NCBI GenBank assembly: GCA_963797475.1 | Contig: CAWCPR010000020.1 | Span: 127,082-191,081, forward strand | Source: CAWCPR01 sp963797475 | Lineage (GTDB): Bacteria; Chloroflexota; Anaerolineae; Anaerolineales; UBA4823 | Length of the DNA: 64,000 nt | Direction of reading: 5' to 3' | Part shown: positions 17,362 to 26,460 of the stretch, in pieces | How positions within the stretch are numbered: the first letter of the stretch is position 1 | Layout: every line of letters starts with the position of its first letter | The notes under the pieces: model-generated | What the model saw: only the letters and a program-made list of their open reading frames with translations | Database searches by the model: none | Told to the model about the DNA's origin: nothing | Program-made: the position numbers and the translations under genes

Positions 17362-19784
17362 ACGAAGATACTGAGTTCAAATTGCTGGTATGGATCATTA
17401 AGAAGATCGGAGCGGCGACTTTGCTTTCCTGGATGCTGGTCGGGTTGGTTTTCATCAGCGTCATATCTGGGTTAACCAGCATCATCCGCGGGCTAGATCC
17501 ATTTCTTTTATGGTCCGTGGCGTTTCCGGCCCTCATCATCGCCTGGTTTTTCGCCCGGACGCGCTGGCGTGGTTCGACTTCAACAATTCTGATTACGATC
17601 CTGGGAATTTTCTATGCAATGCTGCGAGTTGGCCACCTGGGTGGATACCTCATAAGCCTTGTTATTGCTTTGAATGACCTGATCTCAGGTTACCTTCATT
17701 TGCACCCTGGACTGCCTGCGCCTGACTCAACTGCGATGATTGCAGCCTTATTCGAATTCACCACGCGGTCGATCACCCTCTGGTCGCGCTTGTGGGCTTG
17801 GGTGGTTACCTTCCGGAATGCAGCGCCGGTATTTGATCCCGTAGCAACCGCCATGATCTGGAGCCTGGTGACCTGGGGAGTCAGTGCGTGGGCAGGCTGG
17901 CATGTCCGCCGCAAGCATAACCCGCTCCTGGCATTTTTACCAGCCGCTGGACTTTACTCCGCCAGTTTAGCGGTAGTGCGTGGGACGACTGAATATATCC
18001 TGATATTACTCACAGCAACACTGCTGATGATGGCCTTGCAATGCTACCAGTCGATAGAAAGAGGTTGGCAATCGAACAATATCGACTATTCTGAGGACCT
18101 GCGCATCGACGTCATTCTCGCGGTCTTGCCGATCGTCGCCATATTAACCCTGGTTGCCGCCTCCGCGCCTTTTTTTTCATTTCGAAAAATCGCCATTTTT
18201 AGCGATCAAGTCGGCGAGAATTCCGCCCCGCAAACAACCGTAAATACCACATCCGCTCAAGCTCCTGAGAAAAGCCGGCTCCAACCCGATTTGATTGGTA
18301 AATCCCTGGGGCTTGAAGCGCGCCCCACACCTCAAAAACCGGGGATCTTACAAACCTCACGCCAGGCCGGTCTGCCGCAAGAGCACTTGATCGGTAGCGG
18401 TCCAGAATTATCGAAAAAACTGGTCATGACGATCAAGGTGGAAAATCCTGCCCTTGATTCCCAGGATTTCACTACCAGCCGCCAATCCCCAACCTTTTAC
18501 TGGCGCGGCTTGACCTACGATCAATACACCCGCAGCGGGTGGGCCAGTGGGCCTACTACGACTATCAATTACCCAGCGGGCACACCAGCCCAAACCCAAG
18601 CCTTGCCTGCCCAGCAAGTCCTATGGCAAGATGTGCGTTTTCAAGAAGATCAACCTGGGCTCGTATATGTCGACGGCGAACTGGTGCGATTGGAACAAGA
18701 CTACAAAATCGCATGGCGGCTGCAACCCGTTTCCCGGGAAAATGCAGCCCAAAATCCTGATGGAGATATCTTCGGCGCCAGCACAGAAAAATCAAGCTAC
18801 CGGGCCGAATCATTAAAGTCGATGCCGTCTGCAGAACAACTCCGCCAGGCCAGCAGCAATTACCCGGGATGGGTCATCGATCAATATTTACAACTACCAC
18901 AAGATGTCCCTCACAGAGTTCTGGATTTGGCGCGAGATCTGACTGCGACAGAGCCAACCCCATACGACCGTACGCTCGCAATTGAAGCCTATTTGCGCCG
19001 CTTTCCCTACACTTTAGATCTGCCTGAGCCGCCCAAGAATCGCGATATTGTGGATTATTTCTTATTCGATCTCAAGAAGGGGTATTGTGATTACTATGCA
19101 TCCGCGATGGTGGTCCTGGCTCGCGCAGCAGGACTGCCGGCGCGCCTGGCTATCGGGTACGCCAGTGGCAGGTATGATCCTCAAAATGACCGCTATAGGG
19201 TCAGCGAGGCGGATGCACACTCCTGGCCTGAGATTTTTTTTCCGAGCTATGGTTGGGTTGGATTTGAGCCCACAGCCGGAAGACCCGCCCCTGGTCGCCC
19301 TGACGTTGCAGGGCCCTCCCTGCCTCCGGATTTAAGCAGCGGCCTCTCACCTGAGGCGCTCCGGCCCTCTGCGGGTTGGCAGACTTTGCTGGCTGCCGCC
19401 CAGTTAACATTCCTCTGCGGGCTGTTCATCTGGATGGTATGGATTGGCATCGATTGGTTTCGATTAAACCAGCTTTCCCCGCAGTTGGCAGTCCAGGACA
19501 TTTACAGGCGCATGTTCCGCCAGGGGGAGATCCTGCGAGTTCCGATTTATGCCGGCATTACTCCATATGAGTTCAAGGCCTCGTTCACATCGCTGCTCGA
19601 AGCGTTTTCCTCTGGAAGGCCCTGGGGAAGGTTTGTTTCACCGGCGGCGGCTGATGTACAGAAAATTGCTGATATTTACTCCCAGAGCATCTATAGCGCC
19701 ATCCCTCCGGGTTCCGGTGAAAAACAGCTTACAATCCACGCCTGGCGGCGGCTGCGGGCGCGTTTGTTGTTGGCGCGCTTCTGA
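17358..19784 (+). CDS. Transglutaminase-like membrane protein (TgpA type)
   Basis: An 808-residue protein overlapping the DUF58 gene by ATGA. About seven transmembrane helices occupy residues 10-275. An extracytoplasmic region follows, with the transglutaminase-like core near 560-640: catalytic Cys in KKGYCDYYASAMVVLARAAG, His in EADAHSWPEIFF and the following GWVGFEPT. A further membrane helix lies near 690-715 and a DUF4129-like tail ends the protein (TPYEFKASF). This is the layout of TgpA/DUF3488-transglutaminase proteins, thought to work on extracytoplasmic peptides or proteins. Substrate unknown. Confidence 0.87.
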   Translation: MNEDTEFKLLVWIIKKIGAATLLSWMLVGLVFISVISGLTSIIRGLDPFLLWSVAFPALIIAWFFARTRWRGSTSTILITILGIFYAMLRVGHLGGYLISLVIALNDLISGYLHLHPGLPAPDSTAMIAALFEFTTRSITLWSRLWAWVVTFRNAAPVFDPVATAMIWSLVTWGVSAWAGWHVRRKHNPLLAFLPAAGLYSASLAVVRGTTEYILILLTATLLMMALQCYQSIERGWQSNNIDYSEDLRIDVILAVLPIVAILTLVAASAPFFSFRKIAIFSDQVGENSAPQTTVNTTSAQAPEKSRLQPDLIGKSLGLEARPTPQKPGILQTSRQAGLPQEHLIGSGPELSKKLVMTIKVENPALDSQDFTTSRQSPTFYWRGLTYDQYTRSGWASGPTTTINYPAGTPAQTQALPAQQVLWQDVRFQEDQPGLVYVDGELVRLEQDYKIAWRLQPVSRENAAQNPDGDIFGASTEKSSYRAESLKSMPSAEQLRQASSNYPGWVIDQYLQLPQDVPHRVLDLARDLTATEPTPYDRTLAIEAYLRRFPYTLDLPEPPKNRDIVDYFLFDLKKGYCDYYASAMVVLARAAGLPARLAIGYASGRYDPQNDRYRVSEADAHSWPEIFFPSYGWVGFEPTAGRPAPGRPDVAGPSLPPDLSSGLSPEALRPSAGWQTLLAAAQLTFLCGLFIWMVWIGIDWFRLNQLSPQLAVQDIYRRMFRQGEILRVPIYAGITPYEFKASFTSLLEAFSSGRPWGRFVSPAAADVQKIADIYSQSIYSAIPPGSGEKQLTIHAWRRLRARLLLARF

Positions 19785-19845
19785 GAAGGCCTTCAAACTA
19801 ACGTACCACCGCAACCCCCCAAAAACCCTGTTAATGTGCTTATAA

Positions 19846-19872
19846 GTGTCGGGCGCTTGTGGCTCACCACGC
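19846..19872. repeat. Dispersed palindromic repeat, copy B (inverted, partial)
   Basis: The complement of this 27-base stretch reads GCGTGGTG-GCCAC-AGCGCCC-ACAC with about three differences from 8767-8793. It sits in the gap between the transglutaminase and crotonase genes. Confidence 0.6.
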
Positions 19873-19969
19873 ATCATGATGAAAAGAGATTCATCAAAAT
19901 AGGTAATTCAGGTACAATATAGTTACGATCGACAGGTGCAGCTCGGTTTACGTTCAAGGAGGACAGACA

Positions 19970-20878
19970 GTGACCGATCGCCCATTCACCGGCAAGGACC
20001 CAACCAGCTTAGAATTTAAAACCATCCTTTATGAGAAAGGCGACCACCGGGCGACAGTTACATTTAACCGCCCGGAAGTGCTCAATGCGGTAAATTTTGA
20101 AATGCTGGGCGAATTGAACACGGCTTTCAAAGACGCCAGTTGGGATGATGAGGTCGCAGTTTTGGTTTTAACCGGCAGCGGTGAGCGAGCATTTTGCACC
20201 GGCGCAGATCTGAAGGAACAGGAGCAGTTTTTACAGCGGCCGCGTGATTATTGGAAGTGGATGGGGGAATTTATCGAATGCCACGAACGTCTGCGAAACA
20301 TTGGAAAACCGACAATCGCCCGGTTGAACGGTATTGTCGTGGGCGGAGGTAACGAATTCAATTTATCCTGTGATCTTGCCGTCGCAGCCGAGGATATCTA
20401 CATCCGCCAGGTAGGCACAAGCCATGGCAGCGTCGCCCTGGCAGGCGCTACTCAATTCTTACCCCTGATCGTCGGCGACCGGCGCGCCCGAGAAATACTG
20501 TTCCTAAACGAAGAAATACCTGCCAAAAAAGCCCTCGAATGGGGGTTGGTAAATTGGGTTGTCCCCAGCGCCGAATTGGATACCAAAGTGGACCAGATCG
20601 TCCAAAAACTCATCGCCAAATTTCCGGAAAAAACCCGCTATACCAAACAACAATTAAACTTTTGGCGTGACCTGAGCTGGCATTTGACGATCGGTCATGG
20701 CAGAGATTGGCTGGCAATCCATAATACCAGCCCGGAAACCTGGGAAGGCGTGCGGTCATTCAATGAAAAACGGGCGCCCGACTATATGGAAATTCGCAGG
20801 CGGTGGTCCGAAGATGCGTTTCCGGAATGGATCGATGGCAGGTTTCCGGGGAATGAAGCATCTGCTGCGAAAGAGTAG
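19970..20878 (+). CDS. Enoyl-CoA hydratase/isomerase family protein (crotonase)
   Basis: A 302-residue crotonase-fold enzyme from a GTG start with AAGGAGGA upstream. The oxyanion-hole segments are FCTGADLKEQ (about residue 77) and GIVVGGGNEFNLSCDLAVA (about 125). The following loop VGTSHGSVALAGATQFLP resembles MenB/BadI-type ring-cleaving or Dieckmann-type members more than plain enoyl-CoA hydratase, and the C-terminus is long and rich in Trp. It is upstream of the paaABCD genes, so candidate reactions are isomerisation or hydration of ring-epoxide or oxepin-CoA intermediates (PaaG or PaaF-like). This role is inference. Confidence 0.8.
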   Translation: MTDRPFTGKDPTSLEFKTILYEKGDHRATVTFNRPEVLNAVNFEMLGELNTAFKDASWDDEVAVLVLTGSGERAFCTGADLKEQEQFLQRPRDYWKWMGEFIECHERLRNIGKPTIARLNGIVVGGGNEFNLSCDLAVAAEDIYIRQVGTSHGSVALAGATQFLPLIVGDRRAREILFLNEEIPAKKALEWGLVNWVVPSAELDTKVDQIVQKLIAKFPEKTRYTKQQLNFWRDLSWHLTIGHGRDWLAIHNTSPETWEGVRSFNEKRAPDYMEIRRRWSEDAFPEWIDGRFPGNEASAAKE

Positions 20879-20893
20879 GGGATAGACAGAAGA

Positions 20894-22402
20894 ATGACTA
20901 CGATCCGCCGGCAATTCATCCCCTCATTCCTTTTGGTTTTGTTCGCCGCCGCTTGTTCCAGCAGCAAGACAGCCACGCCTACAACGATCCCGCAGCAGGT
21001 TGAAACCGGGATCGCCAATGTAGAAAGTATCGAGATATTACAGGATGTTCAGGACCCTACGATAATGAACGTCCTGGCGAAAGGAAAATTGCCAGACAAC
21101 TGCTCTCAAATCGACCAGATCGTAACCAACAATGACAACAACACCTTTGTGGTGACGATCACGACTTCCCGGAACGTCACTTCAACTTGCCAACAAGCGC
21201 CAGTTGACTACGAGAAGCTAATTCCGCTGGATGTTACCGGTCTTCCAGCCGGGAGCTACAATGTCATCGTTAATGGGGTCAGCGGTCATTTCGAGCTAAC
21301 CCTGCAGCATGAAGCTGGCGGACAGGCGACACAACCATTAAACCCTACGGCAACTCTTAACCCTCTACCCGCGGCAACACCTACACCTACGGTCCCGCCG
21401 GAATCCGGGACAATCACGCAAACACCGATTGCGGTCTCCCCTCAGGCCACCCTGACAGCCGCTCCGACGAATGAACCTTCATCAACCCCCTCTTCTCCCG
21501 CACCAACACCGACCCAACAGGCGACCCCCACCCAAACGGCCACTGAAGAATCTGGCGCCGCAGGCTCACCCGCTGGCGCTTGTACGGACAAGGCTGCTTT
21601 TTACGGCGATGTTTCAGTCCCAGATGACAGCCTCTTTCGCCAGGGGGATAGCTTCACCAAAACCTGGAGGGTACGTAATGAGGGCACCTGCACCTGGGGT
21701 CCCGGGTACGGCCTGGTTCTTCTTTCCGGAGAACCGATGAACGCTCCTGATTCTGTACCCATGCCCGAGACTGCGCCCGGAAAAATCTCCAACATTTCAG
21801 TAGACATGACGGCCCCACAACAAGGTGGACCTCATTACGGAGATTGGGGTTTTCAAAACCCAGCCGGGCAATCATTTGGCGTAGGAATTAACGCACGTGA
21901 CCCGGTATGGATCAAAATCACCGTAAATTGGATCGCGCCCACACCTGAGATTGCATCGAATCAGGGGCGAGAGAGCGGGACTTGCCAGGCGCAACGCAAT
22001 TCGGATTACGAGAGCCAGGTCCTGACATTAATTAACAATGTCCGCACCAGCCAGGGCTTGCAAGCCCTTGATCTGCAGCCCCAGCTTTCCGCGGCAGCCC
22101 TGGATCACAGTATGGATATGGCCTGCAATGATTTCGTCGATCACACCGGGTCCGATGGTTCTTCATGGACCAACCGGATTTCAGCGCAAGGCCTGGCTTA
22201 TTCTTATGCCAGTGAGAATATTTACGTGGGCAACCCACAATTTGGCGGAACGCCGCAGGGTGCTTTCGATTGGTGGATGAACAGCCAAGTTCACCGGGAT
22301 AACATTCTCAGCGATCGAGTTACCGAAATTGGGGTTGGATATGTCTATAATGAAAACAGCACTTATGGCGGTTATTACACCGTAAATTTTGCTGCACCCT
22401 AG
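20894..22402 (+). CDS. Lipoprotein with NBR1-like Ig domain and CAP/SCP (YkwD) domain
   Basis: A 502-residue surface lipoprotein. The signal peptide LLVLFAAACSSS has its lipobox Cys near residue 17. A domain of about 100 residues is followed by a Thr/Pro/Ala-rich linker (about 145-225). The central domain (about 232-345) has the NBR1/Ig-like FW signature: FTKTWRVRNEGTCTWGPGY and HYGDWGFQNPAG. The C-terminal CAP domain (about 365-500) shows LINNVRTSQGLQAL, HTGSDGSSWTNRI and GYYTVNFA, with the conserved SENIY and HRDNIL motifs. CAP domains occur in secreted bacterial proteins of mostly unknown function. This linker-rich multi-domain type is frequent in Anaerolineae. Confidence 0.85.
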   Translation: MTTIRRQFIPSFLLVLFAAACSSSKTATPTTIPQQVETGIANVESIEILQDVQDPTIMNVLAKGKLPDNCSQIDQIVTNNDNNTFVVTITTSRNVTSTCQQAPVDYEKLIPLDVTGLPAGSYNVIVNGVSGHFELTLQHEAGGQATQPLNPTATLNPLPAATPTPTVPPESGTITQTPIAVSPQATLTAAPTNEPSSTPSSPAPTPTQQATPTQTATEESGAAGSPAGACTDKAAFYGDVSVPDDSLFRQGDSFTKTWRVRNEGTCTWGPGYGLVLLSGEPMNAPDSVPMPETAPGKISNISVDMTAPQQGGPHYGDWGFQNPAGQSFGVGINARDPVWIKITVNWIAPTPEIASNQGRESGTCQAQRNSDYESQVLTLINNVRTSQGLQALDLQPQLSAAALDHSMDMACNDFVDHTGSDGSSWTNRISAQGLAYSYASENIYVGNPQFGGTPQGAFDWWMNSQVHRDNILSDRVTEIGVGYVYNENSTYGGYYTVNFAAP

Positions 22403-22419
22403 AAGAACAGGAAGCTCAG

Positions 22420-22443
22420 CCGCCGGCCGAAGGCCAGGGGCGG
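22420..22443. repeat. Dispersed palindromic repeat, copy C (inverted, partial)
   Basis: Its complement CCGCCCCTGGCCTTCGGCC plus GGCGG matches the left half of copy A (8740-8763) with few changes and forms a GGCC-TTC-GGCC hairpin. It lies just after the CAP-protein stop codon. Confidence 0.55.
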
Positions 22444-22461
22444 CGCACCAAGTAATAGGAT

Positions 22462-22488
22462 GGAGATTGCGGCTACGCCGCAATCTCC
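22462..22488. repeat. Perfect 12-base inverted repeat (hairpin)
   Basis: GGAGATTGCGGC and its exact complement flank a 3-base loop (TAC). No T run follows, so it may be a Rho-independent-like stop, an mRNA-stabilising hairpin or part of the adjoining repeat element. It lies 30 bases before the aldehyde dehydrogenase start. Confidence 0.65.
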
Positions 22489-22518
22489 AGAGATTAATCA
22501 AGAACGGAGAAACTTTAA

Positions 22519-24028
22519 ATGAATTTAACCCTTCCAGCAGAGGTCGAGCTTCAATCCGGGACATTGGAGTTCCTGCAATCCTTTCCAAAGAAGCTCCTGG
22601 TCGATGGTGAATGGGTCGAAGCGCACGATCGTGCGACGTTCCCAACGTTCAACCCGGCTACCGGGGAAGAGCTCGGCCAGGTCGCATTGGCAGGCCCTGA
22701 AGACGTTTCTCGGGCGGTCCAAGCCGCTCGGGCAGCCTTCGAGACAGGTCCCTGGGGCAAAATGACCGGCGAGGAACGCGGCAATCTTTTGTGGAATTTG
22801 GCGGACCTGATCGATCAGCACGCCGACGAGCTGGCAGAAATCGAGAACTCTCGATAACGGCAAACCAATCCGGGTTTCTCGGCGCGGCGACCTGCCTTAT
22901 GTGAGCAAGCATTTCCGTTATTACGCCGGCTGGGCCAGCAAAATTGAAGGCGCAACCATTCCAATATCCAGGACCGACCAATTCGTCTATACCCTGCGCG
23001 AACCGGTAGGCGTCGTCGGCCTGATTATCCCCTGGAATTTCCCGCTCCTAATGGCTGCCTGGAAGCTGGCTCCGGCGCTGGCGGCTGGCAATACGACGAT
23101 CTTAAAACCGGCGGAAGAGACGCCGCTCAGCGCACTGCGATTGGGTGAATTAATCCAGGAGGCCGGATTCCCGCAGGGCGTCGTCAATATCCTCACCGGT
23201 CCGGGGGTCCCTACCGGGGAAGCCATCACCGCTCATATGGGCATCGATAAAGTCGCCTTCACCGGCTCGACAGAAGTGGGCCGCCTGGTGATGCAAGCCG
23301 CTGCAAAAAGCAATTTAAAACAGATCAGCCTTGAGCTGGGTGGGAAGTCCCCAAATGTGATCTTCGCCGATGCCGACCTGAACCGCGCCATAAAAGGCGC
23401 AACCTGGGCCGTGTTCAGCACCGCCGGTCAGGAATGTGTGGCAGGTTCGCGCCTGTTCATCGAGCAGGGGATTTACGATCAGGTTTTAGAAGGGTTATCC
23501 GCCGAAGCCCAGCGGATTCGCGTTGGCAATGGTTTCACGCCTAAAGTCCATATCGGCCCGATCATTTCAGAGCGGCAGCTAGCGCGCGTTCAAGGATATA
23601 TCGAAGGCGGCCGTGAAGCTGGAGTTGAAATCGTCACTGGCGGTGACCGGTTAGGAGGAGAATTATCTGGCGGGTATTTTCTGGCCCCAACGATCTTTGC
23701 CCACCAGCGAGACAATCTCTCCCTGGTCCAGGAGGAAATATTCGGGCCGGTTGTCGCAGTGACCGCGTTCGATTCCTGGGAAGATTTGATCCAACGCGCC
23801 AACAGCACTCGCTATGGCCTGGCGGCCGGCGTTTGGACTCAAAATCTAAGCAAAGCGCATCGTTTTGCCGGCGCGGTCAAAGCCGGAGCGGTCTGGATAA
23901 ACGGATATGGGATGTTTGACCCGGCAGCGCCTTTTGGGGGCTACAAGGAAAGCGGCTTTGGGCGAGAAATGGGCAAGGAGGCCCTGGATTTATACACCCA
24001 GGTTAAGACGGTATGGGTTGGACTGTAA
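22519..24028 (+). CDS. Aldehyde dehydrogenase (phenylacetaldehyde dehydrogenase-like), frameshifted
   Basis: An NAD(P)-dependent aldehyde dehydrogenase of about 502 residues after correction. The reading frame breaks at about 22849-22856, where one extra base turns the family motif ENLDNGKPI into a stop; the correct frame continues as DNGKPIRVSRRG. The remaining sequence is intact: PWNFPLLMAAWKLAPALAAG (cofactor site), LELGGKSPN with the general-base Glu, and STAGQECVAGSR with the catalytic Cys. The closest relatives by motif are phenylacetaldehyde/betaine-type dehydrogenases. Its place immediately before paaA suggests formation of phenylacetate, or a PaaZ-like semialdehyde oxidation; both are inference. 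The frame break is probably a sequencing error. Confidence 0.85.
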
Positions 24029-24072
24029 GGACAGGCGCCGGTTCATCGCTCATTTAATTGGTGGAGGTAAGC

Positions 24073-25062
24073 ATGGTAAGCGCTGCGGTTGACGAGAAAG
24101 ACGAAGCCGGACAGGCGGACGAGCCGTTATTGGAATTTGAAAAGCGCATCGCCCGCGGCGAGAAAATCGAGCCTGGAGATTGGATGCCAGCGGAATACCG
24201 GCGCCAGCTTATTCGCATGATTTCCCAGCATGCCCACAGCGAGGTGGTTGGCATGCTGCCTGAAGCCGCCTGGATCACTCGTGCGCCCAACTTGCGCCGA
24301 AAAATGATCCTGCTCGCCAAGGTTCAAGATGAAGCCGGTCACGGGCAGTATTTATATCACGCCGCCGAGACGCTGGGTATTTCTCGCCAGGAAATGGTTG
24401 AGGCGCTTTTAAGCGGTAAGGCCAAATATTCCAACGTTTTTAACTACCCCACCTTGAATTGGGCAGATGTGGGGGTGATTGGCTATCTGGTGGATTTTGC
24501 CGCAATCTTGAACCAGACCATGTTGGCGCATTGTTCTTACGGACCGTACTCCAGAGCGATGGTGCGAATTTCCGCCGAAGAAAATTTCCACAAGAAGCAA
24601 GGCCAGGATCTCGTCATTCGCATGTCGCAGGGGACAGCCAGCCAGAAGGCCATGGTGCAGGATGCGATTAACCGCTGGTGGTGGCCTTCCTTGATGATGT
24701 TTGGACCTCCAGACCAGAACTCGCCCAACAGCGCCGCGTTGATCCGCTGGGGGATCAAGACCAAGACCAATGACGAATTGCGCCAGGACTATATCAACGT
24801 CATGATTCCCGAGTTGACCGCGCTCAACTTGACTGTCCCCGATCCCGATCTGTATTATGACGAAACCAGCCAGAACTGGATCCACGGTGCAATCGATTGG
24901 GAGGAGTTCTGGCGGGTGGTTAAAGGGTCAGGCCCATGCAACAAAGAGCGTATTGAAGCCCGCCAACAAGCCCATGAGGAGGGTCTTTGGGTGCGCGAGG
25001 CGCTGGAGGCCTACGCCCAAAAAATGCTCGATGGACAGGAGGCAAAAGTAATTCCTTCATGA
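24073..25062 (+). CDS. paaA: 1,2-phenylacetyl-CoA epoxidase, catalytic subunit PaaA
   Basis: A 329-residue ferritin-like di-iron oxygenase that epoxidises the aromatic ring of phenylacetyl-CoA. The two iron-binding motifs are recognisable: RKMILLAKVQDEAGHGQYLYH carries the E..H set (split here as KVQDEAGH), and ISAEENFHKKQGQDL the second. The start at 24073 is chosen because GGTGGAGG lies just upstream; an in-frame TTG at 24058 precedes that site. paaB overlaps its stop codon (ATGA), and paaC and paaD follow, the normal order. The reductase PaaE is not in the window, so electron supply must come from elsewhere. Confidence 0.95.
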   Translation: MVSAAVDEKDEAGQADEPLLEFEKRIARGEKIEPGDWMPAEYRRQLIRMISQHAHSEVVGMLPEAAWITRAPNLRRKMILLAKVQDEAGHGQYLYHAAETLGISRQEMVEALLSGKAKYSNVFNYPTLNWADVGVIGYLVDFAAILNQTMLAHCSYGPYSRAMVRISAEENFHKKQGQDLVIRMSQGTASQKAMVQDAINRWWWPSLMMFGPPDQNSPNSAALIRWGIKTKTNDELRQDYINVMIPELTALNLTVPDPDLYYDETSQNWIHGAIDWEEFWRVVKGSGPCNKERIEARQQAHEEGLWVREALEAYAQKMLDGQEAKVIPS

Positions 25063-25616
25063 GCGATACGCAGTGGCCTCGCTTCCAGGTGTTTCTGCAG
25101 GAAAAAGAAGGGTCTCCCCACCAGGATGTAGGTTCAGTGCATGCCCCCGATCCTGAGCTGGCCCTTCTCAACGCACGAGATGTATTCGTTCGCCGGCCAG
25201 AATGCATAAATTTATGGGTCGTCCCTGTAAGCGCAATTTTCTCAAAAACAAGGCAGGAGTTGCAATCCGTGGATCGGGAAGCTGAGGCATTTGCTTCAAT
25301 GCCTGGGGATCCTGGGGCAAGGATTGAATATCAGGTATTTTGTAAAATCCGGCCTGCAGGGACTCACACATGGGTTGGGCAGGTGTGGGCGGCCTCGCCG
25401 GTAATGGCAATAACCGAGGCCTTACAACGCTTCTCGGGGTTGACCCAACCTTTTTCCTGGTGGGTATTCCCTTCCAACCAGATGGTGCAAAATGACCCAC
25501 AGGATTTAGAAAGCATGTTCCTACCGGCAAAGGATAAACCCTTTCGAATATCGACGAATTACCATACCTTTTCGGCGATGCGCAAAATTATGTCCGGTCC
25601 TGAAACTGAAAATTAG
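25059..25616 (+). CDS. paaB: 1,2-phenylacetyl-CoA epoxidase subunit PaaB, tandem-domain form
   Basis: PaaB is a small structural subunit bridging PaaAC heterodimers; the usual length is about 95 residues, but this protein has 185. Residues 5-62 match the N-terminal half of PaaB (WPRFQVFLQEKEG ... HQDVGSVHA ... ALLNARDVFVRR ... LWVVPVSAI). Residues 88-175 repeat the pattern in diverged form (EYQVFCKIRPAGTHTWVGQV ... SWWVFPSNQM) and end with LPAKDKPFRISTNYHT, like the C-terminus of PaaB. It therefore looks like a duplication-fusion. Start overlaps paaA by four bases. Confidence 0.9.
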   Translation: MSDTQWPRFQVFLQEKEGSPHQDVGSVHAPDPELALLNARDVFVRRPECINLWVVPVSAIFSKTRQELQSVDREAEAFASMPGDPGARIEYQVFCKIRPAGTHTWVGQVWAASPVMAITEALQRFSGLTQPFSWWVFPSNQMVQNDPQDLESMFLPAKDKPFRISTNYHTFSAMRKIMSGPETEN

Positions 25617-25656
25617 GTGAGGTTTACTACTGGAAGAGGATCCCAGGGGTTTTGAA

Positions 25657-26433
25657 ATGTCAAACGAGATCATTGAACCGGAAAAAACTGCCTTGCAAGC
25701 GTATCTTTTGGCGATCGCAGACGATGAATTGGTCCTCGGCCAACGCGACTCCGAATGGTGTGGGCATGCGCCAATCCTTGAAGAAGATATCGCTTTCGCC
25801 AATATCGCCCTGGATGAAATTGGACATGCAACCCTGTGGTACGGGATTTACAGCGAGCTGGCCGGTGAAGACCCGGAATCGTTCCCTGACCGGCTGGTTT
25901 ATTTTCGCAGCGCGGACGAATATCGAAATCTCCAACTGGCTGAGCTGCCTGTTGGGGATTGGGCGTTCAGCATGCTGCGCCAGTACCTGTTCGACGCGGC
26001 CGAGTTATCCCGCCTGGAAACCTTAGCCCAAAGCGCATTCGATCCGCTTCGCCAGGTAGCCTCTAAAATACGCAAAGAGGAAATCTACCACCTGCGCCAT
26101 ACACAAGCCTGGGTCGTCCGCCTGGGCCAGGGAACGGATGAAAGCCACAGACGCTTGCAGACTGCGCTGGATGAAATCTGGCCTTTCACAGACCAGTTTT
26201 TCATCCCAATGGAAGGAGAAGCCCAATTGGCCGCCAAAGGCTGGGTCCCTGAAACGGAGGCGCTACAAACTCGCTGGCTGGAAAAGGTTATGCCTATTTT
26301 ACGCACCTGCGACCTTTCCATCCCGGCAGCAGCGGCGCGGCATATCCTGCGTAACGTTCATACTCGCCATTTGCCCGTTTTGCTGCGCGAAATGCAGTCC
26401 GTCGCCAGGATGATCCCAGAAGCTCACTGGTAA
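25657..26433 (+). CDS. paaC: 1,2-phenylacetyl-CoA epoxidase subunit PaaC
   Basis: A 258-residue ferritin-like helical protein, the structural partner of PaaA. Recognisable family segments are LAIADDELVLGQRDSEWCG, FANIALDEIGHATLWY and KIRKEEIYHLRHTQAWVVRL. Length equals that of E. coli PaaC (248). It follows paaB after 40 bases. Confidence 0.94.
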   Translation: MSNEIIEPEKTALQAYLLAIADDELVLGQRDSEWCGHAPILEEDIAFANIALDEIGHATLWYGIYSELAGEDPESFPDRLVYFRSADEYRNLQLAELPVGDWAFSMLRQYLFDAAELSRLETLAQSAFDPLRQVASKIRKEEIYHLRHTQAWVVRLGQGTDESHRRLQTALDEIWPFTDQFFIPMEGEAQLAAKGWVPETEALQTRWLEKVMPILRTCDLSIPAAAARHILRNVHTRHLPVLLREMQSVARMIPEAHW

Positions 26434-26460
26434 TTGTTGGGCGCGATTTGGTGCTAACCG

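Noticed and set aside
26435..26453. Possible further copy of the dispersed repeat (GTTGGGCGC...GGTGC)
   Set aside because: Only about nine bases match and it forms no hairpin, so it may be accidental.
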